Positions 9,744 through 18,645 of a stretch of 64,000 nt of DNA are shown here, one piece after another. The notes beneath the pieces are model-generated. The model was not told the DNA's origin. It did no database searches and worked only from the letters and a program-made list of their open reading frames with translations. This DNA is from Pseudovibrio sp. M1P-2-3 (GTDB lineage: Bacteria > Pseudomonadota > Alphaproteobacteria > Rhizobiales > Stappiaceae). The DNA lies in contig NZ_JARRCW010000001.1 in assembly GCF_031501865.1 (NCBI RefSeq), forward strand, positions 2,439,001-2,503,000, written 5' to 3'. The stretch's first letter is position 1. The number at the start of each line of letters is the position of its first letter. Position numbers and translations under genes: made by a program.

Positions 9744-10945
9744 CAAAACTCAGCTTCCCCTATTACCTTATCTGCATTTTCCATAGCGCTCTTAAAGCCA
9801 TCCAGAGCATGCGGATCTTTCATCTTTTCTTCTAAATCATAGGCAGGCACATAAGCCGAAAACTCCGAGGCTGCCGCCATTCGAGGAGCAGGCCATGCCC
9901 GTATACTGTTGGCCACATCGATAATTGCGGATTGCATAATCTGCTCTTTAATCGGCAAGTCCTTAGCTGAAACAGAAAGAGCACTTTCAAGCCCTGCCTG
10001 CCAGTTTTCTCCCGAAGCCTCGGCGCCGCCCCTATAGAGCTTTGCGAGTTGAATTTGCAAATCTCCAGAATAGGCATTTTCAAGCAGCATATCACTCGCC
10101 AAACCGGCAAATTCCGTATTGCCACCAATTAGCGATGCGCGTGCAACGTCTTGCAGTACCGTTGTTTGAGAACGAAGATCAAATTCCGTAACGATTTGAT
10201 AGATTTTATCCCACTCGTTTTCCGCTGTCAGATAATCGGGCCCGATCAGAATAGAGGCAACTTCCTTCCTAAACTCATCGGCGAACACAGAATCGGTGTA
10301 CTGGAAAAGATAGCGCCGTGCGAGGCGCTGGAATTTTGAGTGATCTCCATTCCCTGCAATAATAGGAACCTGGCGGCGCAGAGCACTCTCCTCCACCAAA
10401 GTACCAGGCATAAACAAGCGTGCCAAATCGAAATAAAAGCTCGCCCGCGCGGGATCATCTTCCGCAATTAGAATACCTTGAGCCAGAGCGACTTGGCCAG
10501 CCAGCCCCGTAGGCAGTTGCCGTGGGTCCACTTTCTGCAGCAGATTTTTTGCGGCGACCCTGTTCCCTTGAGAGTAGGCCATGGCACCTGCAAATAAGTT
10601 CGCATCAATATTGAATGCAGCACCCTTGCTGGCAATTTCCTGAAACACACTGCCGGACCCGCCGCTGAGCATGAACGCCACAGCTGCACGCGCGTTACGC
10701 GCCTGTTCCCATGTCTTCAGATCAAGACTGAGAAACCGGCGCCCAACAACAAGCAAGGAGGGTTGCAAGAGCTTATAGGCCTCCAGATTGCCCTCGATGA
10801 TTTCGTCCTGCAAAATTTGCAGCTCCAAGACCATCACGTCCGGATCACTGGCAACATCCACTTGTGCAGACGCTGTGGTGGACATGAGCCCACCCATCGC
10901 CAATGTACAGATGCCAGCTACGGAACTTTTGAACCGACTAAACAT
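9743..10945 (-). CDS. motC: Periplasmic motility protein MotC
   Basis: MotC is a periplasmic protein of the rhizobial motor that binds the MotB periplasmic part and is chaperoned by MotE. From the ATG at 10945 the product is 400 residues with a signal peptide (LAMGGLMSTTASAQ, cleavage near residue 27). The remainder is helical with TPR-like character (AKNLLQKVDPRQLPTGLAGQ). The start is set by an 8-bp overlap with the motB stop. The family is confined to some alphaproteobacteria. Confidence 0.9.
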   Translation of the reverse strand: MFSRFKSSVAGICTLAMGGLMSTTASAQVDVASDPDVMVLELQILQDEIIEGNLEAYKLLQPSLLVVGRRFLSLDLKTWEQARNARAAVAFMLSGGSGSVFQEIASKGAAFNIDANLFAGAMAYSQGNRVAAKNLLQKVDPRQLPTGLAGQVALAQGILIAEDDPARASFYFDLARLFMPGTLVEESALRRQVPIIAGNGDHSKFQRLARRYLFQYTDSVFADEFRKEVASILIGPDYLTAENEWDKIYQIVTEFDLRSQTTVLQDVARASLIGGNTEFAGLASDMLLENAYSGDLQIQLAKLYRGGAEASGENWQAGLESALSVSAKDLPIKEQIMQSAIIDVANSIRAWPAPRMAAASEFSAYVPAYDLEEKMKDPHALDGFKSAMENADKVIGEAEF

Positions 10946-12566
10946 TGTTATCCGACCCATTCAAAAGCATAATTTCGATACGGCGGTTTTGCGGAGCAAA
11001 AGCATCTTTGTGGAGTTTCAGGCGGCGGTCCGCATACCCTTCAATACCAACGATGCGTTTTTCATCCAGCCCCCCGCGCACCAGCATAAAGTAGGCCATG
11101 TGGGCACGTGCGGTAGACAAGCGCCAGTTGTCATAGTTCTTGGAGCGGAACGGTCTGCCATCCGTATGCCCGCGAATAACAACTTCGCCCTCTTGAGCCA
11201 TAAGAACCTTCGCGATCCGTTCCATCGCCACGATAATCTCGGGACGAGGCTGGGCAGATCCCACATTGAACATTCCGAACTTCTCATTGTCCGTGATCTG
11301 GATTACAACGCCATCGCTGTTGGAGGAGAAGTCGATACTCGCACCAGACGCAACACCTTCCAGAGCATTACCAATGGCTCTTTCAATGTTTTCAAGCTGT
11401 GTTTGCTGAAGAACTTTCTTGCGTTCCTCTTCGCTCAGTAAGGGTTTTTCTTCTTCACGCTGAGAGGTTTTACCAGAGAACTTCTGATCACTTGTTCCAC
11501 TCAAAGCCTGAGAGGTACGCCCATTGAATTTGTCCGAAGAACTTCCATTTTCACTTTCTTGAGTATCAAGAATGGAAGCCACGGTGAATGTCTCATTAGC
11601 TTCAATAAGCTCTTTCTTTACATCCACGTCATCCGCATGTTTTTCGAACAAAGAGGCATCAAACTTTGCGGTCTCAGGATTTTCTGAAGTACCATCAAAC
11701 TCCACGCCCGTCACAGTCTTACCACCTCTTGCAAGGTCACCGGCTTTTTGTAGCAGGTCCAACTGTTGCTTGGTCAACTCGGAGACTTTCAGCCCCTCAC
11801 CACCTTCTTCCAAAGCAGGAATAGTTGCCAGCAACGGTGCATTTCCTGGCAGGGGATCATTCTGCCAGCCTTGAGGATCAAAAGGATCGCGGAAACTGCT
11901 GCCATCAGCCAGCCCCTCACCTTTAGGGTCGCGGTTTGGCGCTGCAAACAGAACTGGCGTATCCGCTGGCATTAATGAGCCAAGACCACCAATACCCGGG
12001 GAACCATCTGTGGTTTCTTTAGCTTCCGCTTCAGCAATAAGTGCCGCAAGAATTGCGTAAGGATTATCGAAGAGTTCTTTTTCCGTGTATTTTGACGGCT
12101 CAACGTCATCGGAGATAAGCCGTTTACGCCCATCTCCCTTTTGAGTCATTTTTGTCTGGCTTCTATCACGTGGCTCAAGAAGCTCCTCATTTTCTGTCAG
12201 TGGTGCAATCTTATCTGTCCCGCCACCTTGTGTCGGGCCGGTCAGCTCAGAACCACCTACACCTGCAGGTTTTCCGTGAGTTACCCCTTCATCACCCTTT
12301 GCAGGTGCACTTTCGTCAAGTGGATCGCGAAGACCTTTGGGTTGCGCAGCGGTTTCAACAATCCGCATGGGGTTGAAATATCGAACCATACTGGAGCGGG
12401 CTTTTTCATCAGCCGCACTGATCAACCACATTACCAAGAAAAAGGCCATCATGGCGGTCGCAAAATCAGCATAGGCGATTTTCCAGACACCACCATGAGG
12501 CTTTTCGCTGAACGCGTTTTGCCGACGGCGAATAATGATCAGTTCTTTTGATTCCAGCTTGGACAT
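10938..12566 (-). CDS. motB: Stator protein MotB
   Basis: MotB anchors the stator to peptidoglycan and carries the proton-binding aspartate. The single N-terminal membrane helix includes the family motif AYADFATAMMAFFLVMW with Asp34 as the proton site. The C-terminal OmpA-like domain (about residues 410-540) has VIRGHTDGRPF and NRRIEIMLL. At 542 residues it is much longer than enteric MotB (308). The extra length is a long, acidic, low-complexity linker between helix and OmpA domain, which may be where MotC binds. The ATG at 12566 lies directly after the fliH-like stop. Confidence 0.95.
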   Translation of the reverse strand: MSKLESKELIIIRRRQNAFSEKPHGGVWKIAYADFATAMMAFFLVMWLISAADEKARSSMVRYFNPMRIVETAAQPKGLRDPLDESAPAKGDEGVTHGKPAGVGGSELTGPTQGGGTDKIAPLTENEELLEPRDRSQTKMTQKGDGRKRLISDDVEPSKYTEKELFDNPYAILAALIAEAEAKETTDGSPGIGGLGSLMPADTPVLFAAPNRDPKGEGLADGSSFRDPFDPQGWQNDPLPGNAPLLATIPALEEGGEGLKVSELTKQQLDLLQKAGDLARGGKTVTGVEFDGTSENPETAKFDASLFEKHADDVDVKKELIEANETFTVASILDTQESENGSSSDKFNGRTSQALSGTSDQKFSGKTSQREEEKPLLSEEERKKVLQQTQLENIERAIGNALEGVASGASIDFSSNSDGVVIQITDNEKFGMFNVGSAQPRPEIIVAMERIAKVLMAQEGEVVIRGHTDGRPFRSKNYDNWRLSTARAHMAYFMLVRGGLDEKRIVGIEGYADRRLKLHKDAFAPQNRRIEIMLLNGSDNNV

Positions 12567-12567
12567 T

Positions 12568-13206
12568 CTACGCGATCTCACTCACCAGTTTATGCAGTTG
12601 ATCTACCCAGCCCCCAAGACCACTGGAGAGGTGCATCTCTCCGATTTTCACTGTCAGGTCTTCGCTTGGTATTTCTTTGTAGGTTATATTCAGCTCTTGT
12701 TCGTCCACATGACCTGCAAACAGGTCCTGCAATGTCTTCGGCCCCAAAACCTCAATAATAGGCAGCGGGTTCGTAGAGACATAACGCTTCAGCACATCAG
12801 CAAGGGTAGAGACTGCTCTCTCCCGCGCCTGACTTTCAAGAAAAGGAACAAGGATTTGCGAAACAGAAGCAGCAACGCGCTCCTCCACGTCCTTAAGGGC
12901 CTTGTCCACTTCCGCTTTTAATTCTGCCCCTTGAGATTCCTTCCACGCTTTTTCACCGTCGACCAGTTTTTGCGCAAGTTCCTCTTTCATGGCAGCAATT
13001 GTTGCTTCAGTTTCCGCCTTAACAGCTTCCTGCCCTTCGGAAAAACCGTTCTCATAGGCTTCAAAGACGCGGGTTACCCAGTCGCCGCCTTCACCGTACC
13101 CCTTGGGGAGCATGGAGACGACTTCTTGAAACTCGGGTCCACTGCTATCAGAGGACGCCCCATCATTTCCAAAGTCGGACAGATAATCCGCTAATGCCTT
13201 CGACAC
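12568..13206 (-). CDS. FliH-like flagellar export ATPase regulator
   Basis: This 212-residue cytoplasmic protein has a Glu/Lys/Ala-rich coiled coil at about residues 55-120 (EGQEAVKAETEATIAAMKEE) and a C-terminal region resembling the ATPase-binding end of FliH/YscL (ESQARERAVSTLADVLKRYV). FliH tethers and restrains FliI. Placement directly after fliF, where many clusters have fliG-fliH, fits this call. Sequence similarity I can see is only general, so it should be read as FliH-like. The GTG start at 13206 overlaps the fliF stop (TAGTG). Confidence 0.65.
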   Translation of the reverse strand: MSKALADYLSDFGNDGASSDSSGPEFQEVVSMLPKGYGEGGDWVTRVFEAYENGFSEGQEAVKAETEATIAAMKEELAQKLVDGEKAWKESQGAELKAEVDKALKDVEERVAASVSQILVPFLESQARERAVSTLADVLKRYVSTNPLPIIEVLGPKTLQDLFAGHVDEQELNITYKEIPSEDLTVKIGEMHLSSGLGGWVDQLHKLVSEIA

Positions 13207-14873
13207 TATGCGGCCTCCTCGTTATACATCCACTGCTTAAGAATGATGGCTGCCTGAACATCATCAAGATCAACAGCACGCTCCAGTTTCTTGAGCGCTA
13301 CGCGGTTAACGATGGTGTTGCCGTCTTCCTCGTTCACAATCAAACGCTCAATAGCTTCAACATCCTCGAAGTTCTCTTCGGTAACTTCTCCGTTTTCACC
13401 AACAGCACCAGTCGCCGATCCAGCGACACCTGCACCCACCAGCTCATTTGCCTCAGGCTTTTGAACAGGCAGAAGGAACGCAACAGCTGGGCGCAGACCA
13501 AACCAGATGATCATTAAGGTTACGATCAAAATTGCCAGTGCATTAACGACACTGCCCATATTGCGCATGAGAGCTTCGGTAAATGTGCCTTGCGGAATGG
13601 AAGCCAGCTGACCTTCTGGAGACAGGAACTCGACAGATGACACGTTGATTGTATCGCCGCGAGTAGCACTGAAGCCTGACGCTGCTGCAATAATTTCACG
13701 CACCTCTGAAAGACGCTGATCGATTGCCTCAGGGGTAACCTCAGCTCCAGTCTTGGTAATCGCTGCGTTGATACGTTCTTGATTGATAACAACCGCAATT
13801 GTCAGGCGGTCAACTTTATAATCGTCAAACAAAGTCTCAATCGTACGGGAAGAGATCTCGTAGTTGGTCAGCTCTTCGCGCCGATCATTTTCTTCCAAGG
13901 AGCGCTCACCGCCCTGCCCGCTCACATCTTCCTCTGGAAGATTCTGCTCAACAGTGGTCGGAGTTTCCAAACTGGAATTCTGCGACTTCTCGTTTTCACG
14001 AATCACACGGAACGAGCGCTCAACACGGGATTCTGGATCATACGTTGTCTCAGATACCCGCTTGTTATCCGTATCCAGCGTGGCAGCAACGCTGACCTCA
14101 AAGTTACCTATGCCAAGATAAGGCGCCAAGGAACGACGGATGGAAGTCTGCACGCGGGCGGCCATTGTGTCTTCCAGAACCGCCTTGCGGCCTGTGGATG
14201 CAGTGGACGCGTCATCGCCTGCGGCCAGCAAAGTGCCATCCGTATCCAGAACGGTGACAGCATCGGCTGACAAGCCCGGAACCGCGGCGGACACCATATG
14301 GCGGATCGATTGCGCTAGGGATGAGTTCGCACCGCCCTCGGTGCGGATCACAACAGAAGCGGTCGGCTTTTGCGTATCCCTGCGGAACGTGGCTTTTTCC
14401 GGCAGAACAAGATGAACACGCGCCGCTTTCACACCGCTCATGGACTGGATTGTGCGAGCCACCTCCCCTTCAAGGGCGCGGATTTTTGTCACGCCCTGCA
14501 TGAAGGAGGTCAGGCCGAGAGAGCCCATCTCGTCAAACAGCTCATAACCTGCGCCTGATCCACGCGGCAGGCCTTTTTCTGCCAGCAGCATACGTGCCCG
14601 CGCAGTAGAACCCACATTAACAGTGACAGAGGAGCCATCGGAGCTTACGTCAAACGGAATACCGGCGGTCTGAAGTGCCATACCAATCTGGCTGACATCA
14701 TCCCTTTCCAGGTTTGCGTAGAGTATTTCCTGATCAGGACGGGATAGCAGATAAGCCGCCACACCAATAGCAGTAAAAGTAAGAAGACCAACAACAGCAA
14801 GTGCAATCAGGCGCTGTGTGCCCAGTTGTGCCAGGTTGGAATATAATTTTTCAGCATTTTCGCGAGCAGCCAT
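13206..14873 (-). CDS. fliF: Flagellar MS-ring protein FliF
   Basis: FliF forms the MS ring in the inner membrane, the base on which the flagellum is built. The 555-residue product has a first membrane helix near residues 22-43 (LIALAVVGLLTFTAIGVAAY) and the PDQEILYANLERDDVSQIGM ring-building domain with RARMLLAEKGLPRGSGAGYE. A second helix lies near 440-460 (ALAILIVTLMIIWFGLRPA). The acidic C-terminal tail should bind FliG. It is the first gene of its block, about 150 bp from the small gene at 15021, so a promoter probably lies in 14874-15020. Confidence 0.96.
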   Translation of the reverse strand: MAARENAEKLYSNLAQLGTQRLIALAVVGLLTFTAIGVAAYLLSRPDQEILYANLERDDVSQIGMALQTAGIPFDVSSDGSSVTVNVGSTARARMLLAEKGLPRGSGAGYELFDEMGSLGLTSFMQGVTKIRALEGEVARTIQSMSGVKAARVHLVLPEKATFRRDTQKPTASVVIRTEGGANSSLAQSIRHMVSAAVPGLSADAVTVLDTDGTLLAAGDDASTASTGRKAVLEDTMAARVQTSIRRSLAPYLGIGNFEVSVAATLDTDNKRVSETTYDPESRVERSFRVIRENEKSQNSSLETPTTVEQNLPEEDVSGQGGERSLEENDRREELTNYEISSRTIETLFDDYKVDRLTIAVVINQERINAAITKTGAEVTPEAIDQRLSEVREIIAAASGFSATRGDTINVSSVEFLSPEGQLASIPQGTFTEALMRNMGSVVNALAILIVTLMIIWFGLRPAVAFLLPVQKPEANELVGAGVAGSATGAVGENGEVTEENFEDVEAIERLIVNEEDGNTIVNRVALKKLERAVDLDDVQAAIILKQWMYNEEAA

Positions 14874-15020
14874 TCGGACCTCGGGACAGAGTCAAATAAG
14901 GCCTAACCTTTGCCGAGTAACCTTGCGCGAAAGTATCCACTGGAGAATTATAGGAGGATAAAATGAGGAGTAGAGTGAAAACACCCCACTCTATCCAAGA
15001 TAGCAGTAACGTAAAACCGC

Positions 15021-15299
15021 TTAGATATCCTGCAACTGCGGCAGGCGGCCACCGGCAATCTGGTCGCGGCAGGATAGCAATGCCAAACGCACCTCATTCG
15101 CCTGCTCGCGAATAACATGCATTAAAGGACCGACATCCATCCGTTGACAGTGATGCACCGCCCCACCCCCACGATTATCGAAGGTGGCACAAAAAGCAAT
15201 TCTCGGCGTTTTAACTGAAGCTTGAGCTGGAGCATATCCAAGAGCTTCCAAACAGATCAGGTCCTGTTTCTCTATAAGAGTATGTACTGTAGATCCCAT
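15021..15299 (-). CDS. Small uncharacterised protein between flagellins and fliF
   Basis: I do not recognise this 92-residue protein. It begins MGSTVHTLIEKQDLICLEAL and has four Cys and three His, including FCATFDNRGGGAVHHC. It ends in a helical EQANEVRLALLSCRDQIAGG stretch. There is no signal peptide or membrane segment. A GGGGAGA ribosome binding site lies 5-8 nt before the ATG, which supports a real gene. It stands alone with about 150 bp on the fliF side and 267 bp on the flagellin side. A flagellar role is suggested only by position. Confidence 0.65.
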   Translation of the reverse strand: MGSTVHTLIEKQDLICLEALGYAPAQASVKTPRIAFCATFDNRGGGAVHHCQRMDVGPLMHVIREQANEVRLALLSCRDQIAGGRLPQLQDI

Positions 15300-15566
15300 G
15301 ATTGTCTCCCCAACGACAAACTAAAAACCCACCACCATATATGTGCTGTATGACACATAGATATAGTTTTGATGAAAACTTGAAGTAATTAGGAGATAAC
15401 CAAGTCGAGCTTGTCCAAACCTGACTTTATTAAAATTTTACGGGAAAAGAGCTCCCGCATGATTTCAAACACGACTTAACAACAAAAAGCCCTCCCGCAA
15501 AAACGGGAGGGCAATCCTTCCCAGCCTTCAAAAATGAAGACTGATCAGCACTTCAGTTAATGAATA
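15300..15566. other. Intergenic region between flagellin A and the small gene
   Basis: No gene is visible here. The part next to flagellin A holds its terminator (15489-15512). The part next to the small gene at 15021 must hold its promoter, since both genes read on the minus strand, but I could not assign -35 and -10 boxes with confidence. Confidence 0.6.
15489..15512 (-). terminator. Rho-independent terminator of flagellin A
   Basis: The sequence is a perfect 9-bp stem, GCCCTCCCG and CGGGAGGGC, with a 6-nt loop. On the minus strand it is followed by CTTTTTGTT. It lies about 55 bp after the flagellin A stop. The other three flagellin genes have a similar stem. Confidence 0.85.
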
Positions 15567-16745
15567 TTAACGGAAGAGGCTGAGGATATTCTGGGAAGAG
15601 GAGTTGGCGATGGACAGCGCCTGAATGCCGAGCTGCTCCTGTGTCTGCAGGGCAGACAGACGAGTAGACTCTTCGTTCATGTCAGCATCCACCAGCTGGC
15701 CGATACCACGCTCAATCGCATCAGACAGGTTCTTGGAGAATTCCATCTGCATATCAACACGGGATTTTGCGGAACCCAAAGCAGTCGCCGCATCTGTCAT
15801 CTTGTCGTACTGTTGGTCAACTGCCACAATCACAGAGTCCATGAGCGCACGATCGCCTACAGTATCACCCAGCGCAGAGATATCAAAGTCCAGGACTGAC
15901 GTACCCAAAGTCGTCAAACCTGTATCGATTGCGGCGAACGCAGCGGTTAACTCATCGTCAAATGCATCAAGCTCGGCAGTGTTCGTTCCACCTGTACTAT
16001 AAAGCTGAGTAATGTCGCGTCCGTCATACAGAAGCGCATCAAAGGCAGCCTGATAAGCCTCTTTAGCTAGGCCGTCCACGCCATTATTGAGAGTCAACAC
16101 AGGATCAGTTCCTGCTGTAGCATTATATTCGCTATAGCTAACGTCACCCGCGCCCGTTCCGATCGCGCCAACAAGATCCTCAGTCAGGATACCTGTATTG
16201 TCAGCAGCAGTCGCACGCGTATCAACAAGTGTCGTAACACTGGTGTCAACCTCAATGTTGCCAAGTGAGATATTGCCGTCAGTATCGCGCGTGAAGCTAC
16301 CAACAACCTGCTTGGTCATGTTGGCAGAAGACATGTCCTGCTGCAGCCAGTTCTCACCGGAGAAGCTTGCAGATTCAGCAATTGTCTGTAGCTGCTCCTG
16401 CAGAGCATCAATATCAGACTGAGCTTTGTTTTTGTCGATTGTGCCGTTTTTCGCAGCTTCAATCTTCTGCTTGATCTGATCAACATAATCAAGAGAATCT
16501 TCCATGGCTGTAAAGGCAACATCAACTGTCGCAGCGCCAAGACCCAAAGAATCTTGTACTGTAGACAAGGAGTTGTTGTCTGAACGCATGGTTGTTGCGA
16601 TGGACCAGTAAGCAGCGTTATCAGAAGCATCTTGAACACGCAGACCTGTAGAAATACGGCTCTGTGTTTCACTCAGATCTGAAGCAATGCTGCGCATAGT
16701 CTGCAGCGCAACCATGGAGGAAGAGTTTGTTAAAAGACTAGACAT
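15567..16745 (-). CDS. Flagellin A (rhizobial type), first of four tandem copies
   Basis: Flagellin is the filament subunit, exported by the type III apparatus. The 392-residue product has the D0/D1 N-terminus (LSETQSRISTGLRVQDASDN, residues 24-43), which with residues up to about 193 is nearly identical in all four copies. The C-terminal 108 or so residues are also conserved and end SSSQNILSLFR. The centre (about 195-285) is variable, as expected for the surface-exposed part. Diagnostic positions shared with flagellin C are LQTIAESA, ISALGDTVGDR and ERGIGQLVD. The leader carries the two-hairpin element and the gene has its own terminator. Confidence 0.95.
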   Translation of the reverse strand: MSSLLTNSSSMVALQTMRSIASDLSETQSRISTGLRVQDASDNAAYWSIATTMRSDNNSLSTVQDSLGLGAATVDVAFTAMEDSLDYVDQIKQKIEAAKNGTIDKNKAQSDIDALQEQLQTIAESASFSGENWLQQDMSSANMTKQVVGSFTRDTDGNISLGNIEVDTSVTTLVDTRATAADNTGILTEDLVGAIGTGAGDVSYSEYNATAGTDPVLTLNNGVDGLAKEAYQAAFDALLYDGRDITQLYSTGGTNTAELDAFDDELTAAFAAIDTGLTTLGTSVLDFDISALGDTVGDRALMDSVIVAVDQQYDKMTDAATALGSAKSRVDMQMEFSKNLSDAIERGIGQLVDADMNEESTRLSALQTQEQLGIQALSIANSSSQNILSLFR

Positions 16746-16751
16746 AAGAAA

Positions 16752-16797
16752 GTCCCTTTCAAAAAAAACATTTGGGACATGCTGGATTGAAACCAGC
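16752..16797 (-). promoter_or_regulatory. Flagellin A leader: two hairpins, one at the ribosome binding site
   Basis: Read on the minus strand, a stem GCTGG-7 nt-CCAGC is followed by GTCCC, an A/T-rich loop and GGGAC. The second GGGAC is part of the AAAGGGAC ribosome binding site 7 nt before the ATG. The second stem could therefore hide the site. All four flagellin genes have the same arrangement. FlbT, encoded nearby, acts on flagellin leaders in other alphaproteobacteria, so this is a candidate target; that link is inference. Confidence 0.6.
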
Positions 16798-17022
16798 GTT
16801 TCCGGGAAAACATCATATTCTACTCAAAGAGCAGCCCAGAACAGGAGTAGAGTTCCATTTGAAACTTACGTGAAGCTGAACAGGCAATAAATGGACAATG
16901 AATTACCCGTTATACAGACCGTAAAACTTGAAGAACTTGCCGCCAGCCCTTCCTTCACAAAATCAGTTAGCAAGTTTTGGATATCCAAATCCGCGTAAAC
17001 TATGGATCATCCAACAAGAAAA

Positions 17023-17048
17023 AACCCTCCCACATCTGCGGGAGGGTT
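17023..17048 (-). terminator. Rho-independent terminator of flagellin B
   Basis: Stem AACCCTCCC and GGGAGGGTT with an 8-nt loop. On the minus strand it is followed by a T-rich run (TTTTCTTGTT). It lies about 52 bp after the flagellin B stop. Confidence 0.85.
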
Positions 17049-17099
17049 CTCCATTCCAGCCCTTTGAAAAAGACTGGTCAGCTGTTCAGTTAACCTGGA

Positions 17100-18290
17100 T
17101 TAACGGAAAAGGCTGAGGATGTTCTGGGAAGAAGAGTTCGCAATAGACAGCGCCTGAATACCGAGCTGCTCCTGTGTCTGCAGGGCAGACAGACGAGTGG
17201 ACTCTTCGTTCATGTCAGCATCTACCAGCTGGCCTACACCACGCTCAATAGCATCAGACAGGTTCTTGGAGAATTCCATCTGCATGTCTACACGAGATTT
17301 TGCGGAACCAAGTGCAGTCGCAGCATCTGTCATTTTGTCGTACTGTTTATCAACAGCAACGATTACAGCATCCATGACAGCACGATCGCCTTCAGTGTCC
17401 CCCAGTCCAGAGATATCAAAATCAAGGACTGACTTCCCACTCAGTTTGGCAAAAGAAGCATCGATTTCAGCGAATGCCGCAGAGACATCATTTTTCAACG
17501 TAGACAACTCAGTAGAATCAACACCGCCTGGTGAGTCAAGATCTGCCGCAGCATAATCTGACGCCAACTCATCGAAAGCAGCTTGATAAGCATCTTTAAT
17601 AAGTCCATCAACCGCATCAGTGTCGAAGTTCAATGCAGCAGGCGTATCTGCTCCACCACCAGTTCCAGCTACAAATGCATCGACAGTAACAGCAGCCGTA
17701 CCTTTAGAACCCAAAAGATCTTCAGTCAGGATACCCGTATTGGCGCCAGCGGTAGTGGCACGGGTATCAACCAGAGTTGTTACACTGGTGTCAACCTCAA
17801 TGTTGCCAAGTGAGATATTGCCGTCAGTATCACGTGTAAAACTACCAACAACCTGCTTGGTCATGTTGGCAGAAGACATGTCCTGCTGCAGCCAGTTCTC
17901 ACCGGAGAAACTTGCAGATTCAGCGATAGTCTTCAGCTGCTCCTGCAGAGCATCAATATCTGACTGAGCCTTATTTTTGTCGATCGTGCCGTTTTTCGCA
18001 GCTTCAATTTTCTGCTTGATCTGATCAACATAATCAAGAGAATCTTCCATGGCTGTAAAGGCAACATCAACTGTCGCAGCGCCAAGACCCAAAGAATCTT
18101 GTACTGTAGACAAGGAGTTGTTGTCTGAACGCATGGTTGTTGCGATGGACCAGTAAGCAGCGTTATCAGAAGCATCTTGAACACGCAGACCTGTAGAAAT
18201 ACGGCTCTGTGTTTCACTCAGATCTGAAGCAATGCTGCGCATAGTCTGCAGCGCAACCATGGAGGAAGAGTTTGTTAAAAGACTAGACAT
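17100..18290 (-). CDS. Flagellin B (rhizobial type), second tandem copy
   Basis: This is a 396-residue flagellin with the same conserved ends as its neighbours and its own central region (about residues 195-288, Ala/Asp/Gly-rich). The first 80 or so codons look identical in DNA to flagellin A, including third positions. Further on it shares diagnostic residues with flagellin D: LKTIAESA, ISGLGDTE and ERGVGQLVD. That makes it a mosaic. Its leader at 18297-18341 carries the same two hairpins, and the terminator is at 17023-17048. Confidence 0.95.
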   Translation of the reverse strand: MSSLLTNSSSMVALQTMRSIASDLSETQSRISTGLRVQDASDNAAYWSIATTMRSDNNSLSTVQDSLGLGAATVDVAFTAMEDSLDYVDQIKQKIEAAKNGTIDKNKAQSDIDALQEQLKTIAESASFSGENWLQQDMSSANMTKQVVGSFTRDTDGNISLGNIEVDTSVTTLVDTRATTAGANTGILTEDLLGSKGTAAVTVDAFVAGTGGGADTPAALNFDTDAVDGLIKDAYQAAFDELASDYAAADLDSPGGVDSTELSTLKNDVSAAFAEIDASFAKLSGKSVLDFDISGLGDTEGDRAVMDAVIVAVDKQYDKMTDAATALGSAKSRVDMQMEFSKNLSDAIERGVGQLVDADMNEESTRLSALQTQEQLGIQALSIANSSSQNILSLFR

Positions 18291-18296
18291 AAGAAA

Positions 18297-18341
18297 GTCC
18301 CTTTCAAAAAAAACATTGGGACATGCTGGATTGAAACCAGC
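18297..18341 (-). promoter_or_regulatory. Flagellin B leader: two hairpins, one at the ribosome binding site
   Basis: Same element as in flagellin A: GCTGG/CCAGC stem, then GTCCC pairing with the GGGAC of the ribosome binding site. The loop of the second stem is one base shorter than in flagellin A, while both stems are unchanged. Confidence 0.6.
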
Positions 18342-18568
18342 GTTTCCGGGAAAACATCATATTCTACTCAAAGAGCAGCCCAGAACAGGAGTAGAATTCC
18401 ATTTGAAACTTACGTGAAGCTGAACAGGCAATAAATGGACAATGAATTACCCGTTATACAGACCGTAAAACTTGAAGAACTTGCCGCCAGCCCTTCCTTC
18501 ACAAAATCAGTTAGCAAGTTTTGAATATCCAAATCCGCGTAAACTACGGATCATCCAACAACAAAAAA

Positions 18569-18594
18569 AACCCTCCCACATCTGCGGGAGGGTT
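18569..18594 (-). terminator. Rho-independent terminator of flagellin C
   Basis: Stem AACCCTCCC and GGGAGGGTT with an 8-nt loop, followed on the minus strand by a run of eight T. It lies about 50 bp after the flagellin C stop. Confidence 0.85.
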
Positions 18595-18645
18595 CTCCAT
18601 TCCAGCCCTTTGAAAAAGACTGGTCAGCTGTTCAGTTAATCTGGA

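Larger units (their letters stand above)
16746..17099 (-). repeat. Flagellin spacer, copy 1 (about 354 bp)
   Basis: This spacer separates flagellin B (terminator side) from flagellin A (leader side). It contains no convincing gene. It is nearly identical to 18291-18645 and 19861-20213 over its whole length. In order on the plus strand it holds the two-hairpin leader, an inverted repeat TCTACTC/GAGTAGA (16819-16851), a conserved ACTTACGTGAAGC block that may be promoter sequence, and the terminator of flagellin B. Confidence 0.9.
18291..18645 (-). repeat. Flagellin spacer, copy 2 (about 355 bp)
   Basis: Near-identical to the spacers at 16746 and 19861. It holds the leader of flagellin B and the terminator of flagellin C. 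Here the upstream inverted repeat is perfect over nine pairs (ATTCTACTC and GAGTAGAAT). No gene is visible. Confidence 0.9.

Noticed and set aside
16928-17116. A 62-codon plus-strand frame repeated in the flagellin spacers (also at 20042)
   Set aside because: The frame does not stand out as open in the second spacer copy, it runs across the terminator into a flagellin 3' end, and it has no recognisable start signal. Repetition comes from the spacer itself.
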